This document shows positions 51,577-60,140 of a DNA stretch of 64,000 bases, piece by piece; the first letter of the stretch is position 1; every line of letters begins with the position of its first letter. The notes below the pieces were generated by a model. It searched no databases. It worked only from the letters and a program-made list of their open reading frames with translations, and was not told where the DNA came from. Position numbers and translations under genes: made by a program. Source of the stretch: Gordonia sihwensis NBRC 108236 (GTDB lineage: Bacteria > Actinomycetota > Actinomycetes > Mycobacteriales > Mycobacteriaceae); contig NZ_BANU01000018.1 in the NCBI RefSeq assembly GCF_000333035.1, positions 1 to 64,000 on the forward strand. Direction: 5' to 3'.

Positions 51577-53121
51577 ATGAAACGTGCCGCGCTGGCATTG
51601 CTTGCCTTCCTCGGCGTCGCGTGCATCGTCGCGGCCATCGCCGTCCCCACCTACCTGGTGCCGAGGCTGAAGGTGGTGCCCCTCGACCTCGACATCACGT
51701 CGGTCGCGACCACCGTTCCCACCGACGGTGACTCGGCGAACCGCTTCCCGGCCACCATCTTCGACCGTTGCTCGGTCACCAAGTCCAAGGCTGCGACTCT
51801 CGAGGCTCATCTGACGCAGCAGCGGCGGTCGGTCATCGTCGAGCCGTCGAACAAGGACCAGGCGACGGTGCAGTCCGGCCAGACGGTCCAGATCGACCGC
51901 GTCCGCGACGCCGCGGGCAAGGAGAGCGACCCGACGATGGCGTCGAGCGACGCCGACCGCAAGTGCAACGACGGCCTGCTGAACGCGACGGTCGACCGAG
52001 TGTCAGTGAATCGCAAGACATCCGCGCCCAACGGTGCAGTGAGCGAACTGCAGCTGGAGGCGGTCCCGGAGGGCGGCAACGTCGAGGAGGCCTCGGTGAA
52101 GCTGGAGGACCGCAAGGGCTTCCAGTACAAGTTCGGATTCGACGTCGGCAAGCGCGAGTACTACTACTACGACACCACCACCCGTCAGGACGCGATCGCC
52201 AAGTACGTCGGCGAGAAGACCATCGACGGCGTCAAGACCTACCATTTCGTCGCTGACGTTCCCGAGACCGACCTCTCGAATCTCCCGAATCCGCAGGGCG
52301 ACGCACCGCTCGGCACCATCCTGGACATGCCTGCCAAGTGGTGGGGCATCAAGGGCAAGGGCGTCAAGCCGAACGACATCGTCACGATGCACCGCTACGC
52401 CAAGGCCACGCGCAATGTGTACGTGGAGCCCGTCACCGGCACCATCGTCTACGGCGAAGAGGACCAGGAGCAGTACTTCAAGTCGCCGGACGACAGCGAC
52501 GACTCGCCGCGCGCCGTCCGCGACTTCCGCATGGATGCGCTGAAGGGCACGTTCAAGTGGAACGACGAGACGGTCTCGCACCAGGCGCAGCGGGCCCAGA
52601 GCTACCTCGACCAGCTCAAGTGGGGTGGCACGATCACGCCGATCATACTCGGTGTGCTCGGTGCGCTGTTCCTGATCGCCTGGGCCGTGCTGGTGTGGCT
52701 GGGGCGCCGACGCGGCGACGGGCCGGACGACGCCGACCAGACCCGCGGCGACGAGCCGACGCCGGATGACGGTGGTGCGGGCGAAGCCGCGAGCCCGGAG
52801 GCCCAGACCACGGTGATTCCGACGCCGCAGGGCGGGCCGTACGAGCAGTACTCCGCCGGTGAGACGACGACGGTGCTGCCGCAGACTCCGCAGGAGCCGT
52901 CCACCCAGGCCATCGGCGGCTACGGTGCGATCTCGTCACCGATGGATGAGGCCCAGACCCAGTCGTTCGGGGCCCCCGCCGACGGATTCGCCCCGATCCC
53001 GGGATCTGAGGGCGCGCAGTCCGGTTCGCCTTATCCGTTCGCCGATCCGACGCGCCCGATGCCCGACGTGGAGCGCTACCGCACCCCCGACCAGGATCAG
53101 CCGGGCCGGCACGAGCGCTGA
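51577..53121 (+). CDS. DUF3068 (PorA-family-like) envelope protein
   Basis: A 514-residue protein with an N-terminal membrane helix (LALLAFLGVACIVAAIAVPT), an external domain of about 310 residues (DUF3068) and a second membrane helix near residues 352-374 (ITPIILGVLGALFLIAWAVL). The cytoplasmic tail is long, low-complexity and Pro/Thr/Gln-rich. The external domain has EYYYYDTTTRQDAIAKYVGE and DMPAKWWGIKGKGV, typical of the family. DUF3068 proteins are largely restricted to mycolic-acid bacteria and are sometimes annotated as porin-associated; function is unknown. GAGGAGACG precedes the ATG. Confidence 0.85.
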   Translation: MKRAALALLAFLGVACIVAAIAVPTYLVPRLKVVPLDLDITSVATTVPTDGDSANRFPATIFDRCSVTKSKAATLEAHLTQQRRSVIVEPSNKDQATVQSGQTVQIDRVRDAAGKESDPTMASSDADRKCNDGLLNATVDRVSVNRKTSAPNGAVSELQLEAVPEGGNVEEASVKLEDRKGFQYKFGFDVGKREYYYYDTTTRQDAIAKYVGEKTIDGVKTYHFVADVPETDLSNLPNPQGDAPLGTILDMPAKWWGIKGKGVKPNDIVTMHRYAKATRNVYVEPVTGTIVYGEEDQEQYFKSPDDSDDSPRAVRDFRMDALKGTFKWNDETVSHQAQRAQSYLDQLKWGGTITPIILGVLGALFLIAWAVLVWLGRRRGDGPDDADQTRGDEPTPDDGGAGEAASPEAQTTVIPTPQGGPYEQYSAGETTTVLPQTPQEPSTQAIGGYGAISSPMDEAQTQSFGAPADGFAPIPGSEGAQSGSPYPFADPTRPMPDVERYRTPDQDQPGRHER

Positions 53122-53131
53122 CCGACGGCCC

Positions 53132-53164
53132 CGTCCCGGCCGGATGCGTGATCCGGCCGGGACG
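53132..53164. terminator. Bidirectional hairpin terminator
   Basis: Perfect 14-bp arms CGTCCCGGCCGGAT and ATCCGGCCGGGACG around GCGTG, lying between the stops of the DUF3068 gene and the convergent FAD dehydrogenase. Confidence 0.8.
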
Positions 53165-53171
53165 GCGGCGA

Positions 53172-54848
53172 TCAGAGGCGCGACTGTCGGGCCACCGCCC
53201 GTCCCGCGGCGCGCCCGGAGAAGATGCAGCCGCCGAGGAAGGTTCCTTCGAGCGCGTTGTAGCCGTGAACGCCGCCCCCGCCGAAGCCGGCGACCTCGCC
53301 CGCGGCGTACAGACCGTCGAAGGCGCTGCCGTCGGGACGCATCACCTGCGAGTCGAGATTGGTCTCGAGACCGCCCAGCGTCTTCCTGGTGAGGATGTTG
53401 AGGCGCACCGCGATCAGCGGGCCGTGTGCGGGATCGAGTAGACGGTGCGGCTTGGCGACGCGGACCACCTTGTCGCCCAGGTAGTTCCGCGCATTGTGCA
53501 CCGCCATCATCTGCGCGTCTTTGCTGTAGGAGTTCTCTACCTGTGAATCTCGCGCGGAGATGAGCCGTTCGAGGGACTGGAGATCGACGTGGCCACCGCG
53601 GCCGATCTCGTTCATCCCGGCCACCAGATCCGAGAGATTGTCGCGGACCACGAAGTCGACTCCGTGCCGAGTGAAAGCCTCCACCGGCCCCGGCATCCCC
53701 TTGGCCAGGCGGCTCCTCGCCGCGGTCTTCAGCGACTTCTCCGTGATGTCGGGGTTCTGTTCGGATCCCGACAGCGCGAACTCCTTCTCGATGATCGACT
53801 TGGTGAGGACGAACCACGAGTAGTCGTAGCCGGTGTCCAGAATCGCCTTCATGGTGGCGTTGGTGTCGAAACCGGGGAAGTTGGGCGCGGGGAGACGATT
53901 TCCGTTCGCGTCGAGCCACAGCGACGACGGGCCGGGAATGATGCGGATGGCGTGGTCGGACCAGATCGGGTTCCAGTTCATGATGCCCTCGGTGTAATGC
54001 CACATCCGGTCGCGATTGACGATGTTTCCGCCCGCGGCCTCGGTGATCCCGAGCATGCGTCCGTCCACGTAGTCGGGAACGCCCGCGATCATGAACTCCG
54101 GCGCGGGGCCGAGCCGCTCGGTGGGCCAGTTCTCGCGGACGAGGTCGTGGTTGTGACCGATGCCGCCGGAGGTGACGATCACTGCCCCCGCCCGCAGCTC
54201 GAAGTCTTTGACCTCGGTGCGAGAGCTCGGTACGCCGCGCTCGGCGTCGGTGGGCTCGAGGACCCGCCCACGCACCCCGACCGCCGCACGGTCCTCAACG
54301 ATCAGTTCATCGACCCGGTGCCGGAACGCGAAGGTGACCAGTCCCCGCTTCTCCGCCTCGAGTACCGGCTCGGCGAAGATGCGGACCACCTCGGGCCCGG
54401 TGCCCCAGGTGAGGTGGAACCGCGGCACGGAGTTGCCGTGGCCGTCGGCGAATCCGCCCCCGCGCTCGGCCCATCCGACCACCGGTGTGAAACGGAGACC
54501 GAGATCGTGCAGGTACTGCCGCTTGATCGTCGACGCGAACTCGACGTAGGCCCGCGCCCACTGCCGCGGCCAGTAGTCCTCGTCGTCGCGGTCGAAGCCG
54601 GCCGATCCCATCCAGTCCTGGAGAGCGAGGTCGGGCGAGTCCTTGATGCCGAGCCGACGCTGTTCGGGACTGTCGACGAGGAAGAGTCCACCCAGTGACC
54701 AGAACGCCTGGCCGCCGAGATTCTGTCGATTCTCCTGATCGACGACGACCACCGTGCGCCCCGCCTTGGTCAGTTCGTAGGTGGCGACCAGTCCCGCCAA
54801 CCCCGCGCCCACCACAATGGCGTCCGCCGCTTGCGTCTGCTTCAACAC
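53172..54848 (-). CDS. FAD-binding dehydrogenase (flavoprotein, KstD/fumarate-reductase superfamily)
   Basis: A 558-residue flavoprotein with FAD-binding AIVVGAGLAGLVATYELTKA and QNLGGQAFWSLGGLFLVDSP at the N-terminus. The cap domain contains GWAERGGGFADGHGNSVPRF and the C-terminal FAD loop is GLYAAGEVAGFGGGGVHGYN. It matches the actinobacterial FAD-binding dehydrogenase group (Rv0785-like) rather than true KstD. The substrate is unknown. The GTG at 54848 with GGAGAGG upstream is the preferred start; the codon after it is TTG. Stands alone, divergent from the acyl-CoA synthetase. Confidence 0.85.
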   Translation of the reverse strand: MLKQTQAADAIVVGAGLAGLVATYELTKAGRTVVVVDQENRQNLGGQAFWSLGGLFLVDSPEQRRLGIKDSPDLALQDWMGSAGFDRDDEDYWPRQWARAYVEFASTIKRQYLHDLGLRFTPVVGWAERGGGFADGHGNSVPRFHLTWGTGPEVVRIFAEPVLEAEKRGLVTFAFRHRVDELIVEDRAAVGVRGRVLEPTDAERGVPSSRTEVKDFELRAGAVIVTSGGIGHNHDLVRENWPTERLGPAPEFMIAGVPDYVDGRMLGITEAAGGNIVNRDRMWHYTEGIMNWNPIWSDHAIRIIPGPSSLWLDANGNRLPAPNFPGFDTNATMKAILDTGYDYSWFVLTKSIIEKEFALSGSEQNPDITEKSLKTAARSRLAKGMPGPVEAFTRHGVDFVVRDNLSDLVAGMNEIGRGGHVDLQSLERLISARDSQVENSYSKDAQMMAVHNARNYLGDKVVRVAKPHRLLDPAHGPLIAVRLNILTRKTLGGLETNLDSQVMRPDGSAFDGLYAAGEVAGFGGGGVHGYNALEGTFLGGCIFSGRAAGRAVARQSRL

Positions 54849-55059
54849 CCGACTCGTCCTCTCCGCGAAGATGTGTGGCCCATCGCACAGGCCGTCGGGA
54901 CTGACACTACCCGCGCCGGCCGGGGCCGCCGACGGGCGGAAGTCCCACGCGCACCGGGCGAGAGCGGGGACGTCCCGCGGCGACCGAACTCGCCACGCCG
55001 CGGCGCGCACGGCCCGATACTGAGACGACACGCACGATTCGTCTGACGAGGAGGCACCC

Positions 55060-56832
55060 GTGGCCGCACCGACCCCGACCGTTCATTCCGCGGCAGCCGA
55101 TCCCGTCACCTGGGCGTCGATGGCGCGGGGCGTCCTGGGGCTGCTGCGCGACGTTCCGGTCCTGGCCCGGCAACGGCCGTCGCTCATTCATTTCGACGAA
55201 CACCGGAGATGGAGTGTGGGCCGGGCCTTCGCCGCGGCGGCGGCACGCCATCCCGATCGTCCCTTCCTCCGCACCGGCGGCACCGTCCACACGTACGGCG
55301 AGTGCAACCGCCGCGCCAACCGGTGGTCGGCCGTGCTGGCCGAGCACGGGGTCCGCCGCGGCGACGTGGTCGCGGTGATGGCGCACAACAGTCCGGAATG
55401 CGTGATCGCGATGCTCGCGATCGTCAAGCTCGGCGCGGTGACGGGAATGGTGAACCACACGCAGCCGGGCGACGCCCTGGATCACAGCTTCGGTGTGCTC
55501 GACGACGCGAACCGCCGCGGCGCCCGGCTCGTCGTACTCCACGACGACGAATGCGGCGAGCAACTCGGCGCCCTCACCGGCGTCGACACCGATCCGATCG
55601 CCCTGGCCGAGATGGACGCGCGGGGCTCCGCGCTCGCGGCCCGGAATCCCGCGGTGCAAGCGGACCCGCGTGCGACCGCGGATGTGCGAGCCGACGACCC
55701 CGCGTATTACATCTTCACCTCGGGTACCACCGGCTGGCCCAAGGCCAGCGTGATGAGCCACGGGCGCTGGCAGACCGCGATGAACGGATTCTCGATGGGC
55801 CTGCGGCTGCGGTCCGACGACGTCCTGTTCGTCACGCTGCCCTTTTATCACAACAACGCGCTGACGGTCTGTGTCGCGACGGCGCTCGCGGCCGGCGCCT
55901 GCCTGGCCATCAGTCCGAAGTTCTCGGCGAGCCGCTTCTGGGACGAGGCCATCGAGAACGAGGCGACGGCCTTCTGCTACATCGGCGAACTCTGCCGCTA
56001 CCTGCTGGCTCAGCCGCCCCGGCCCACCGACCGCGCGCATTCGATCCGGCTGGCCGCGGGCAACGGCCTGCGCCCGGAGATCTGGGACGAATTCGCCGAC
56101 CGGTTCGGGATCGACCGGATCGTCGAGTTCTACGCCGCGAGCGAATCGAACATCGGGTTCGTCAACATCCTCGATCAGCGCAAGACCGTCGGCTTCTGTC
56201 CCCTGCCGTACATCGTGGTCGAAGCGGACGAAGCGACCGGACTGCCGGTCCGCGGCCCCGACGGCCGCGTGATCGAGGTCCCGAAGGGCACACCCGGACT
56301 GCTGCTCGGGAAGATTACCCGGCTGGCCCGGATCGACGGATACACCGATCCCGCCGCCACCGAGAAGAAGATCGTCCGCGACGCCCTCAAGGACGGCGAC
56401 TCCTACTTCAACACCGGCGATCTGGTGGCCGACGTCGGGTTCCGGCACGTCGCCTTCGTCGACCGCCTCGGCGACACCTTCCGCTGGAAGGGCGAGAACG
56501 TGGCGACCACCCAGGTGGAGGCCGCACTGAACGCGGTGCCCGGCGTCGCCGAGTCGGTGGTCTACGGGGTGGCGGTGCCGGGTGCCGACGGTCGCGCCGG
56601 GATGGCCGCGGTGGTCGTCGAGGACGACTTCGACCCCCGGCTGGTCGCAGCCGAGCTGCGCGCCCGGCTACCGCACTACGCGGTGCCGCTGTACCTCCGG
56701 GTGGTGCCGGCGCTGGCCCGCACGTCGACCTTCAAGAATCAGCGCGTTGCGCTCCGCGAGGAGGGCTACGCGAATACCGGCGCGGACCCCGTGTACGAGC
56801 TCGGCGATGACGGCTACGTCCGGATGGCCTGA
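55060..56832 (+). CDS. Long-chain fatty-acid-CoA synthetase, FadD6/FATP-like
   Basis: A 590-residue adenylate-forming enzyme. AMP-binding motif YIFTSGTTGWPKASVMSHGR near residue 225, YAASESNIGF (A5-type motif), DSYFNTGDLV and DTFRWKGENVATTQVE (linker and C-terminal domain) are all intact. The sequence follows the FATP/FadD6 (very long chain) subfamily. It activates fatty acids to acyl-CoA with ATP. The GTG start has GAGGAGG 7 bases upstream. About 280 bases of non-coding sequence follow (56833-57114), with no gene recognised and probably the promoter of the mycolyltransferase. Confidence 0.9.
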   Translation: MAAPTPTVHSAAADPVTWASMARGVLGLLRDVPVLARQRPSLIHFDEHRRWSVGRAFAAAAARHPDRPFLRTGGTVHTYGECNRRANRWSAVLAEHGVRRGDVVAVMAHNSPECVIAMLAIVKLGAVTGMVNHTQPGDALDHSFGVLDDANRRGARLVVLHDDECGEQLGALTGVDTDPIALAEMDARGSALAARNPAVQADPRATADVRADDPAYYIFTSGTTGWPKASVMSHGRWQTAMNGFSMGLRLRSDDVLFVTLPFYHNNALTVCVATALAAGACLAISPKFSASRFWDEAIENEATAFCYIGELCRYLLAQPPRPTDRAHSIRLAAGNGLRPEIWDEFADRFGIDRIVEFYAASESNIGFVNILDQRKTVGFCPLPYIVVEADEATGLPVRGPDGRVIEVPKGTPGLLLGKITRLARIDGYTDPAATEKKIVRDALKDGDSYFNTGDLVADVGFRHVAFVDRLGDTFRWKGENVATTQVEAALNAVPGVAESVVYGVAVPGADGRAGMAAVVVEDDFDPRLVAAELRARLPHYAVPLYLRVVPALARTSTFKNQRVALREEGYANTGADPVYELGDDGYVRMA

Positions 56833-57114
56833 ATCCGGCGCCGTCGCCGACAAATCCCGCGGGGTTTATCGATTTGTGACCTGACCGCCGCAAACGGGTC
56901 CCGAAACGGCTACGACCAGCACCGAATCGCCCTCTTGCCTTTGCAGCAGCGTCGGGAGTCCGTTAATCTCACCACTCGTGCGGGGGTGCTGCGGGTCGAT
57001 CGACCCGCAGCGACTCGGGCCGATCGGCTCACGGATCGAGATCGGGGCACCGCTCCGGCCCCGATCCGGTGACACGACAGTCGCTCCCGCGACCGAACAG
57101 ACCGAAGGATTCAT

Positions 57115-58071
57115 ATGCGAAAGAGCGTCGGCAAGCGCTTGACGATCGCGGTCGCCGCCCTGGCGACCCTCGTCGGCACCGCAGTCTCCGTCACGCCGCA
57201 GGCACAGGCCGCAGGCACCACCGAGTACGTGTACTCGAACGCGATGCACCGCAAAGTCCCGGTCCGCATCGTCGACGGCGGCGGGAGCGGCCCGAAGCCG
57301 ACGCTCTACCTGCTCGACGGCCTGCGCGCCCCGAACAACACCAGCGGCTGGCTGCAGAACACCAGGGTCGACAGCTGGATGGTCGGCAAGGGCACCAACG
57401 TCGCGATCCCGTTCGGCGGCGGCGGCAGCTTCTACACCGACTGGGAGCAGCGCGACCCGAAGCTCGGCGTCAACAAGTGGGAGACCTTCCTGACGCGTGA
57501 GCTGCCCGCGTACATGAAGAAGCACCACAACAGCGACAACCGACGCAACGGCATCGCCGGCCTGTCGATGTCGGGGACCGCGGCCCTGAACCTGGCCTCG
57601 CGGCACCCCAGCTTCTACAAGGCGGTCGCGTCCTACAGCGGCTACCCGACCGTCACCATGCCCGGCTTCACCCAGGGCATCCAGGCCTCGGTGGCCGAGA
57701 TGGGCGGCAACCCGACCAACATGTGGGGCTTCTACCCCGCAGGCGAGTGGTTCGCCAACGACCCGTTCCTGTCGGCGGGCAACCTGGCCGGGCACTACGT
57801 GTACGTCTCCTCCGGGACCGGCGTCGGCAGCAAGTACGACTCGAGCCTGACTCCGGGCAGCGGCAGCTTCAACCCCGTCAAGTTCGCCCAGATGGTTCCG
57901 CTGGAGGTCGCGGCGTCGACCAGCTCCCAGCTGTACATCGCCCGCGTCGCCACCGTCCCCGGCGTGCACCTCACCACGCACATCACTCCGGACGGCGCGC
58001 ACTGGTGGGACTACTGGCAGGACCGCTTCAAGCAGTCGTGGGCCACCACGTTCCGCCCCGCGTTCTTCTGA
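57115..58071 (+). CDS. Secreted mycolyltransferase (antigen 85 / trehalose mycolyltransferase family)
   Basis: A 318-residue exported esterase. It has a Sec signal peptide with a likely AQA cleavage near residue 33 and the nucleophile motif GLSMSGTAALNLASRHP near residue 160. The late His is in DGAHWWDYWQDRF, like the HxWxYW segment of antigen 85. The core GTNVAIPFGGGGSFYTDWEQ also matches the family. It transfers mycolic acids between trehalose monomycolate and the arabinogalactan or trehalose at the cell envelope. This gene is strong evidence for a mycolic-acid bacterium. A perfect 19-bp terminator follows. Confidence 0.92.
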   Translation: MRKSVGKRLTIAVAALATLVGTAVSVTPQAQAAGTTEYVYSNAMHRKVPVRIVDGGGSGPKPTLYLLDGLRAPNNTSGWLQNTRVDSWMVGKGTNVAIPFGGGGSFYTDWEQRDPKLGVNKWETFLTRELPAYMKKHHNSDNRRNGIAGLSMSGTAALNLASRHPSFYKAVASYSGYPTVTMPGFTQGIQASVAEMGGNPTNMWGFYPAGEWFANDPFLSAGNLAGHYVYVSSGTGVGSKYDSSLTPGSGSFNPVKFAQMVPLEVAASTSSQLYIARVATVPGVHLTTHITPDGAHWWDYWQDRFKQSWATTFRPAFF

Positions 58072-58083
58072 TCGGACACACCG

Positions 58084-58125
58084 CTCACGATGGCCGGCAC
58101 CCGCCAGGGTGCCGGCCATCGTGAG
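58084..58125 (+). terminator. Hairpin terminator after the mycolyltransferase
   Basis: Perfect 19-bp arms CTCACGATGGCCGGCACCC and GGGTGCCGGCCATCGTGAG with a GCCA loop, 12 bases beyond the stop. The longest and most perfect hairpin in the window. Confidence 0.85.
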
Positions 58126-58167
58126 TCTGCGCCGGAAACTGTCCGATCGCCGCGTTAGGCTGGTTCC

Positions 58168-59175
58168 GTGCCCACGCCTCAGACGATCCTCACCCGTAAG
58201 ACCGGCGCCGCCGCCTTTCTCGTGTTCACCGTCAACGACGGCGGCGAGGCCGCGGTGCGCGACGCGCTGGCCGAGTTGCCCGGACTGTCGACGGCGGTCG
58301 GCTCCCGCGCCCCCGAGTCGGCGCTGACGGCGATCGTCGGAATCGGATCGCAGGCATGGGATCGGCTGTTCGCCGGCCCGCGCCCGAAGTCGCTGCGGCC
58401 GTTCACCGCGCTGGCCGGTTCCGTGCACTCGGCGCCCGCCACCCCGGGCGACCTATTGCTGCACGTGAAGGCCGACCGCATGGACCTGTGCTTCGAAGTG
58501 GGCCAGCGCTGGACCGAACGCCTCGGCGACGCCGTGACCACCGTCGAGGAGGTTCACGGCTTCCGCTACTTCGACATGCGCGACCTCATCGGTTTCGTCG
58601 ACGGCACCGAGAACCCGGTCGGGCAGGAGGCGATCGACGCCATCACCGTCGGCGACGAGGATCCGGATTTCGCCGGCGGCAGCTACGTCGTCACGCAGCG
58701 GTACGTCACCGATTTCGAGTCGTGGAACGGTCTCCCGGTGCCCGAGCAGGAGAACGCGATCGGCCGCACCAAACTCGAGAACATCGAGATGGACGACGAT
58801 GTGAAGCCGGCCAATTCGCACATCGCGCTCAACGTCGTGACCGACGACGAGGGCAACGAGATCGACGTGGTGCGCGACAACATGCCGTACGGCGACATCT
58901 CCGGAAGCGGAGAGAAGGGCACGTTCTACATCGCGTACTCGAGCGCGCCTGATGTGAGCGAGGAGATGCTCCGCCGGATGTTCATCGGCGAGCCCGAGGG
59001 CAACTACGATCGTCTGCTCGACTTCACCACCGCGGTCAGCGGAGCGCAGTTCTTCGTGCCCACCCGCGACTTCCTCGAGGAACAGCCGCCCGCCCCCGGC
59101 CCGGTCCCCGAGACCGCCCCGGAACAGCCCGACGCCCGGTCGGACGGCTCGCTCGGAATCGGCTCCCTCCGATAG
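58168..59175 (+). CDS. DyP-type peroxidase with encapsulin-targeting tail
   Basis: A 335-residue dye-decolourising haem peroxidase. The GxxDG motif is GFVDG at 142-146 with catalytic Asp145; the axial haem ligand is His218 in ANSHIAL and the distal Arg is Arg236 in VVRDNMPYG. After the catalytic domain a Pro-rich linker (PPAPGPVPETAPEQ) leads to the C-terminal DGSLGIGSLR, the cargo-loading peptide of encapsulin systems. It should be packaged inside the encapsulin encoded 104 bases downstream. Starts at GTG 58168. Confidence 0.93.
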   Translation: MPTPQTILTRKTGAAAFLVFTVNDGGEAAVRDALAELPGLSTAVGSRAPESALTAIVGIGSQAWDRLFAGPRPKSLRPFTALAGSVHSAPATPGDLLLHVKADRMDLCFEVGQRWTERLGDAVTTVEEVHGFRYFDMRDLIGFVDGTENPVGQEAIDAITVGDEDPDFAGGSYVVTQRYVTDFESWNGLPVPEQENAIGRTKLENIEMDDDVKPANSHIALNVVTDDEGNEIDVVRDNMPYGDISGSGEKGTFYIAYSSAPDVSEEMLRRMFIGEPEGNYDRLLDFTTAVSGAQFFVPTRDFLEEQPPAPGPVPETAPEQPDARSDGSLGIGSLR

Positions 59176-59184
59176 CCGGCGATC

Positions 59185-59203
59185 ACCGGCCGCTCGGGCC
59201 GGT
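59185..59203 (+). other. Hairpin between DyP and encapsulin genes
   Basis: Arms ACCGGCC and GGCCGGT flank GCTCG, 9 bases after the peroxidase stop. A C-rich stretch with repeated CAGTTCCC (around 59218-59241) follows before the encapsulin ribosome site. It could be a partial terminator or a transcript-processing site that sets the cargo-to-shell ratio. Weak evidence beyond the fold. Confidence 0.4.
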
Positions 59204-59279
59204 CAGCGTTCCCAGTCACAGTTCCCACAGTCCCAGTTCCCTCCGACCACCGCACGACCACACCGAGTTAGGAAACACG

Positions 59280-60077
59280 ATGAACAATCTGCACCGCGAA
59301 CTCGCTCCCATCTCCGCCGCTGCGTGGGCCGAGATCGAGGAGGAGGCGTCCCGTTCGTTCAAGCGGAACATCGCCGGTCGTCGTCTCGTCGACGTGAAGG
59401 GTCCGCTGGGACTGGACGTCGACTCCGTCACCCGCGGGCACCGCACCAAGATCGACTCGCCGGCCGACGGGATCACCGCCTTCCTGCGCCACACTCAGCC
59501 GCTGGTGGAGTTCAAGGTGCCGTTCACTGTCACCCGGGAGGCGATCGACAACGTCGACCGCGGCGCCTCCGATTCCGATTGGGACCCCGTGGTTCGCGCC
59601 GCGCGCGAACTGGCTCTGGCCGAGGACCGCGCGATCTTCGAGGGTTACGCGGCCGCCAAGATCAACGGCATCGCCCACGAGTCCGGCGTGAACTCGATCG
59701 CGCTGCCCGACGACGTCCGCGATTACCCGGAGGCCATCAGCCAGGCGATCAGCAAGCTGCGTCTGGAGTCGGTCGACGGACCGTACTCGCTCGCGCTCTC
59801 GGCGGAGCACTACACGCAGGTGAACGAGACCTCCGATCACGGCAACCCGGTGCGCGACCACTTGCGCCGGATCCTGGTCGACGGCGAGATCGTCTGGGCG
59901 CCGGCCATCTCCAGCGGCTTCCTGCTGAGCACCCGGGGTGGCGACTTCGAACTGTCGATCGGTCAGGACGTGTCGATCGGCTACGACTCGCACGACGCCG
60001 ACACGGTGAACCTCTATTTCTTCGAGTCCTTCACGTACCTGACATACACCCCGGAGGCTGCGGTCGCGCTCACGTAG
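59280..60077 (+). CDS. enc: Encapsulin shell protein (linocin M18/CFP29 family)
   Basis: A 265-residue HK97-fold shell protein of the family 1 encapsulins. The family blocks are present: LHRELAPISAAAWAEIEEEA at the N-terminus (cargo-binding helix), RNIAGRRLVDVKGPLG, PFTVTREAIDNVDRGASDSD, and near the C-terminus YDSHDADTVNLYFFESFTYL. About 60 copies form a 24-nm shell that packages the DyP peroxidase. Length is normal. The operon context (peroxidase then shell) matches mycobacterial arrangements used against oxidative stress. Confidence 0.95.
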   Translation: MNNLHRELAPISAAAWAEIEEEASRSFKRNIAGRRLVDVKGPLGLDVDSVTRGHRTKIDSPADGITAFLRHTQPLVEFKVPFTVTREAIDNVDRGASDSDWDPVVRAARELALAEDRAIFEGYAAAKINGIAHESGVNSIALPDDVRDYPEAISQAISKLRLESVDGPYSLALSAEHYTQVNETSDHGNPVRDHLRRILVDGEIVWAPAISSGFLLSTRGGDFELSIGQDVSIGYDSHDADTVNLYFFESFTYLTYTPEAAVALT

Positions 60078-60140
60078 CGCCGCACGGGCGGCGCGCGAAT
60101 CCCGATCGCGCGTGTCACACACCGCACGTAATGTGGACCC

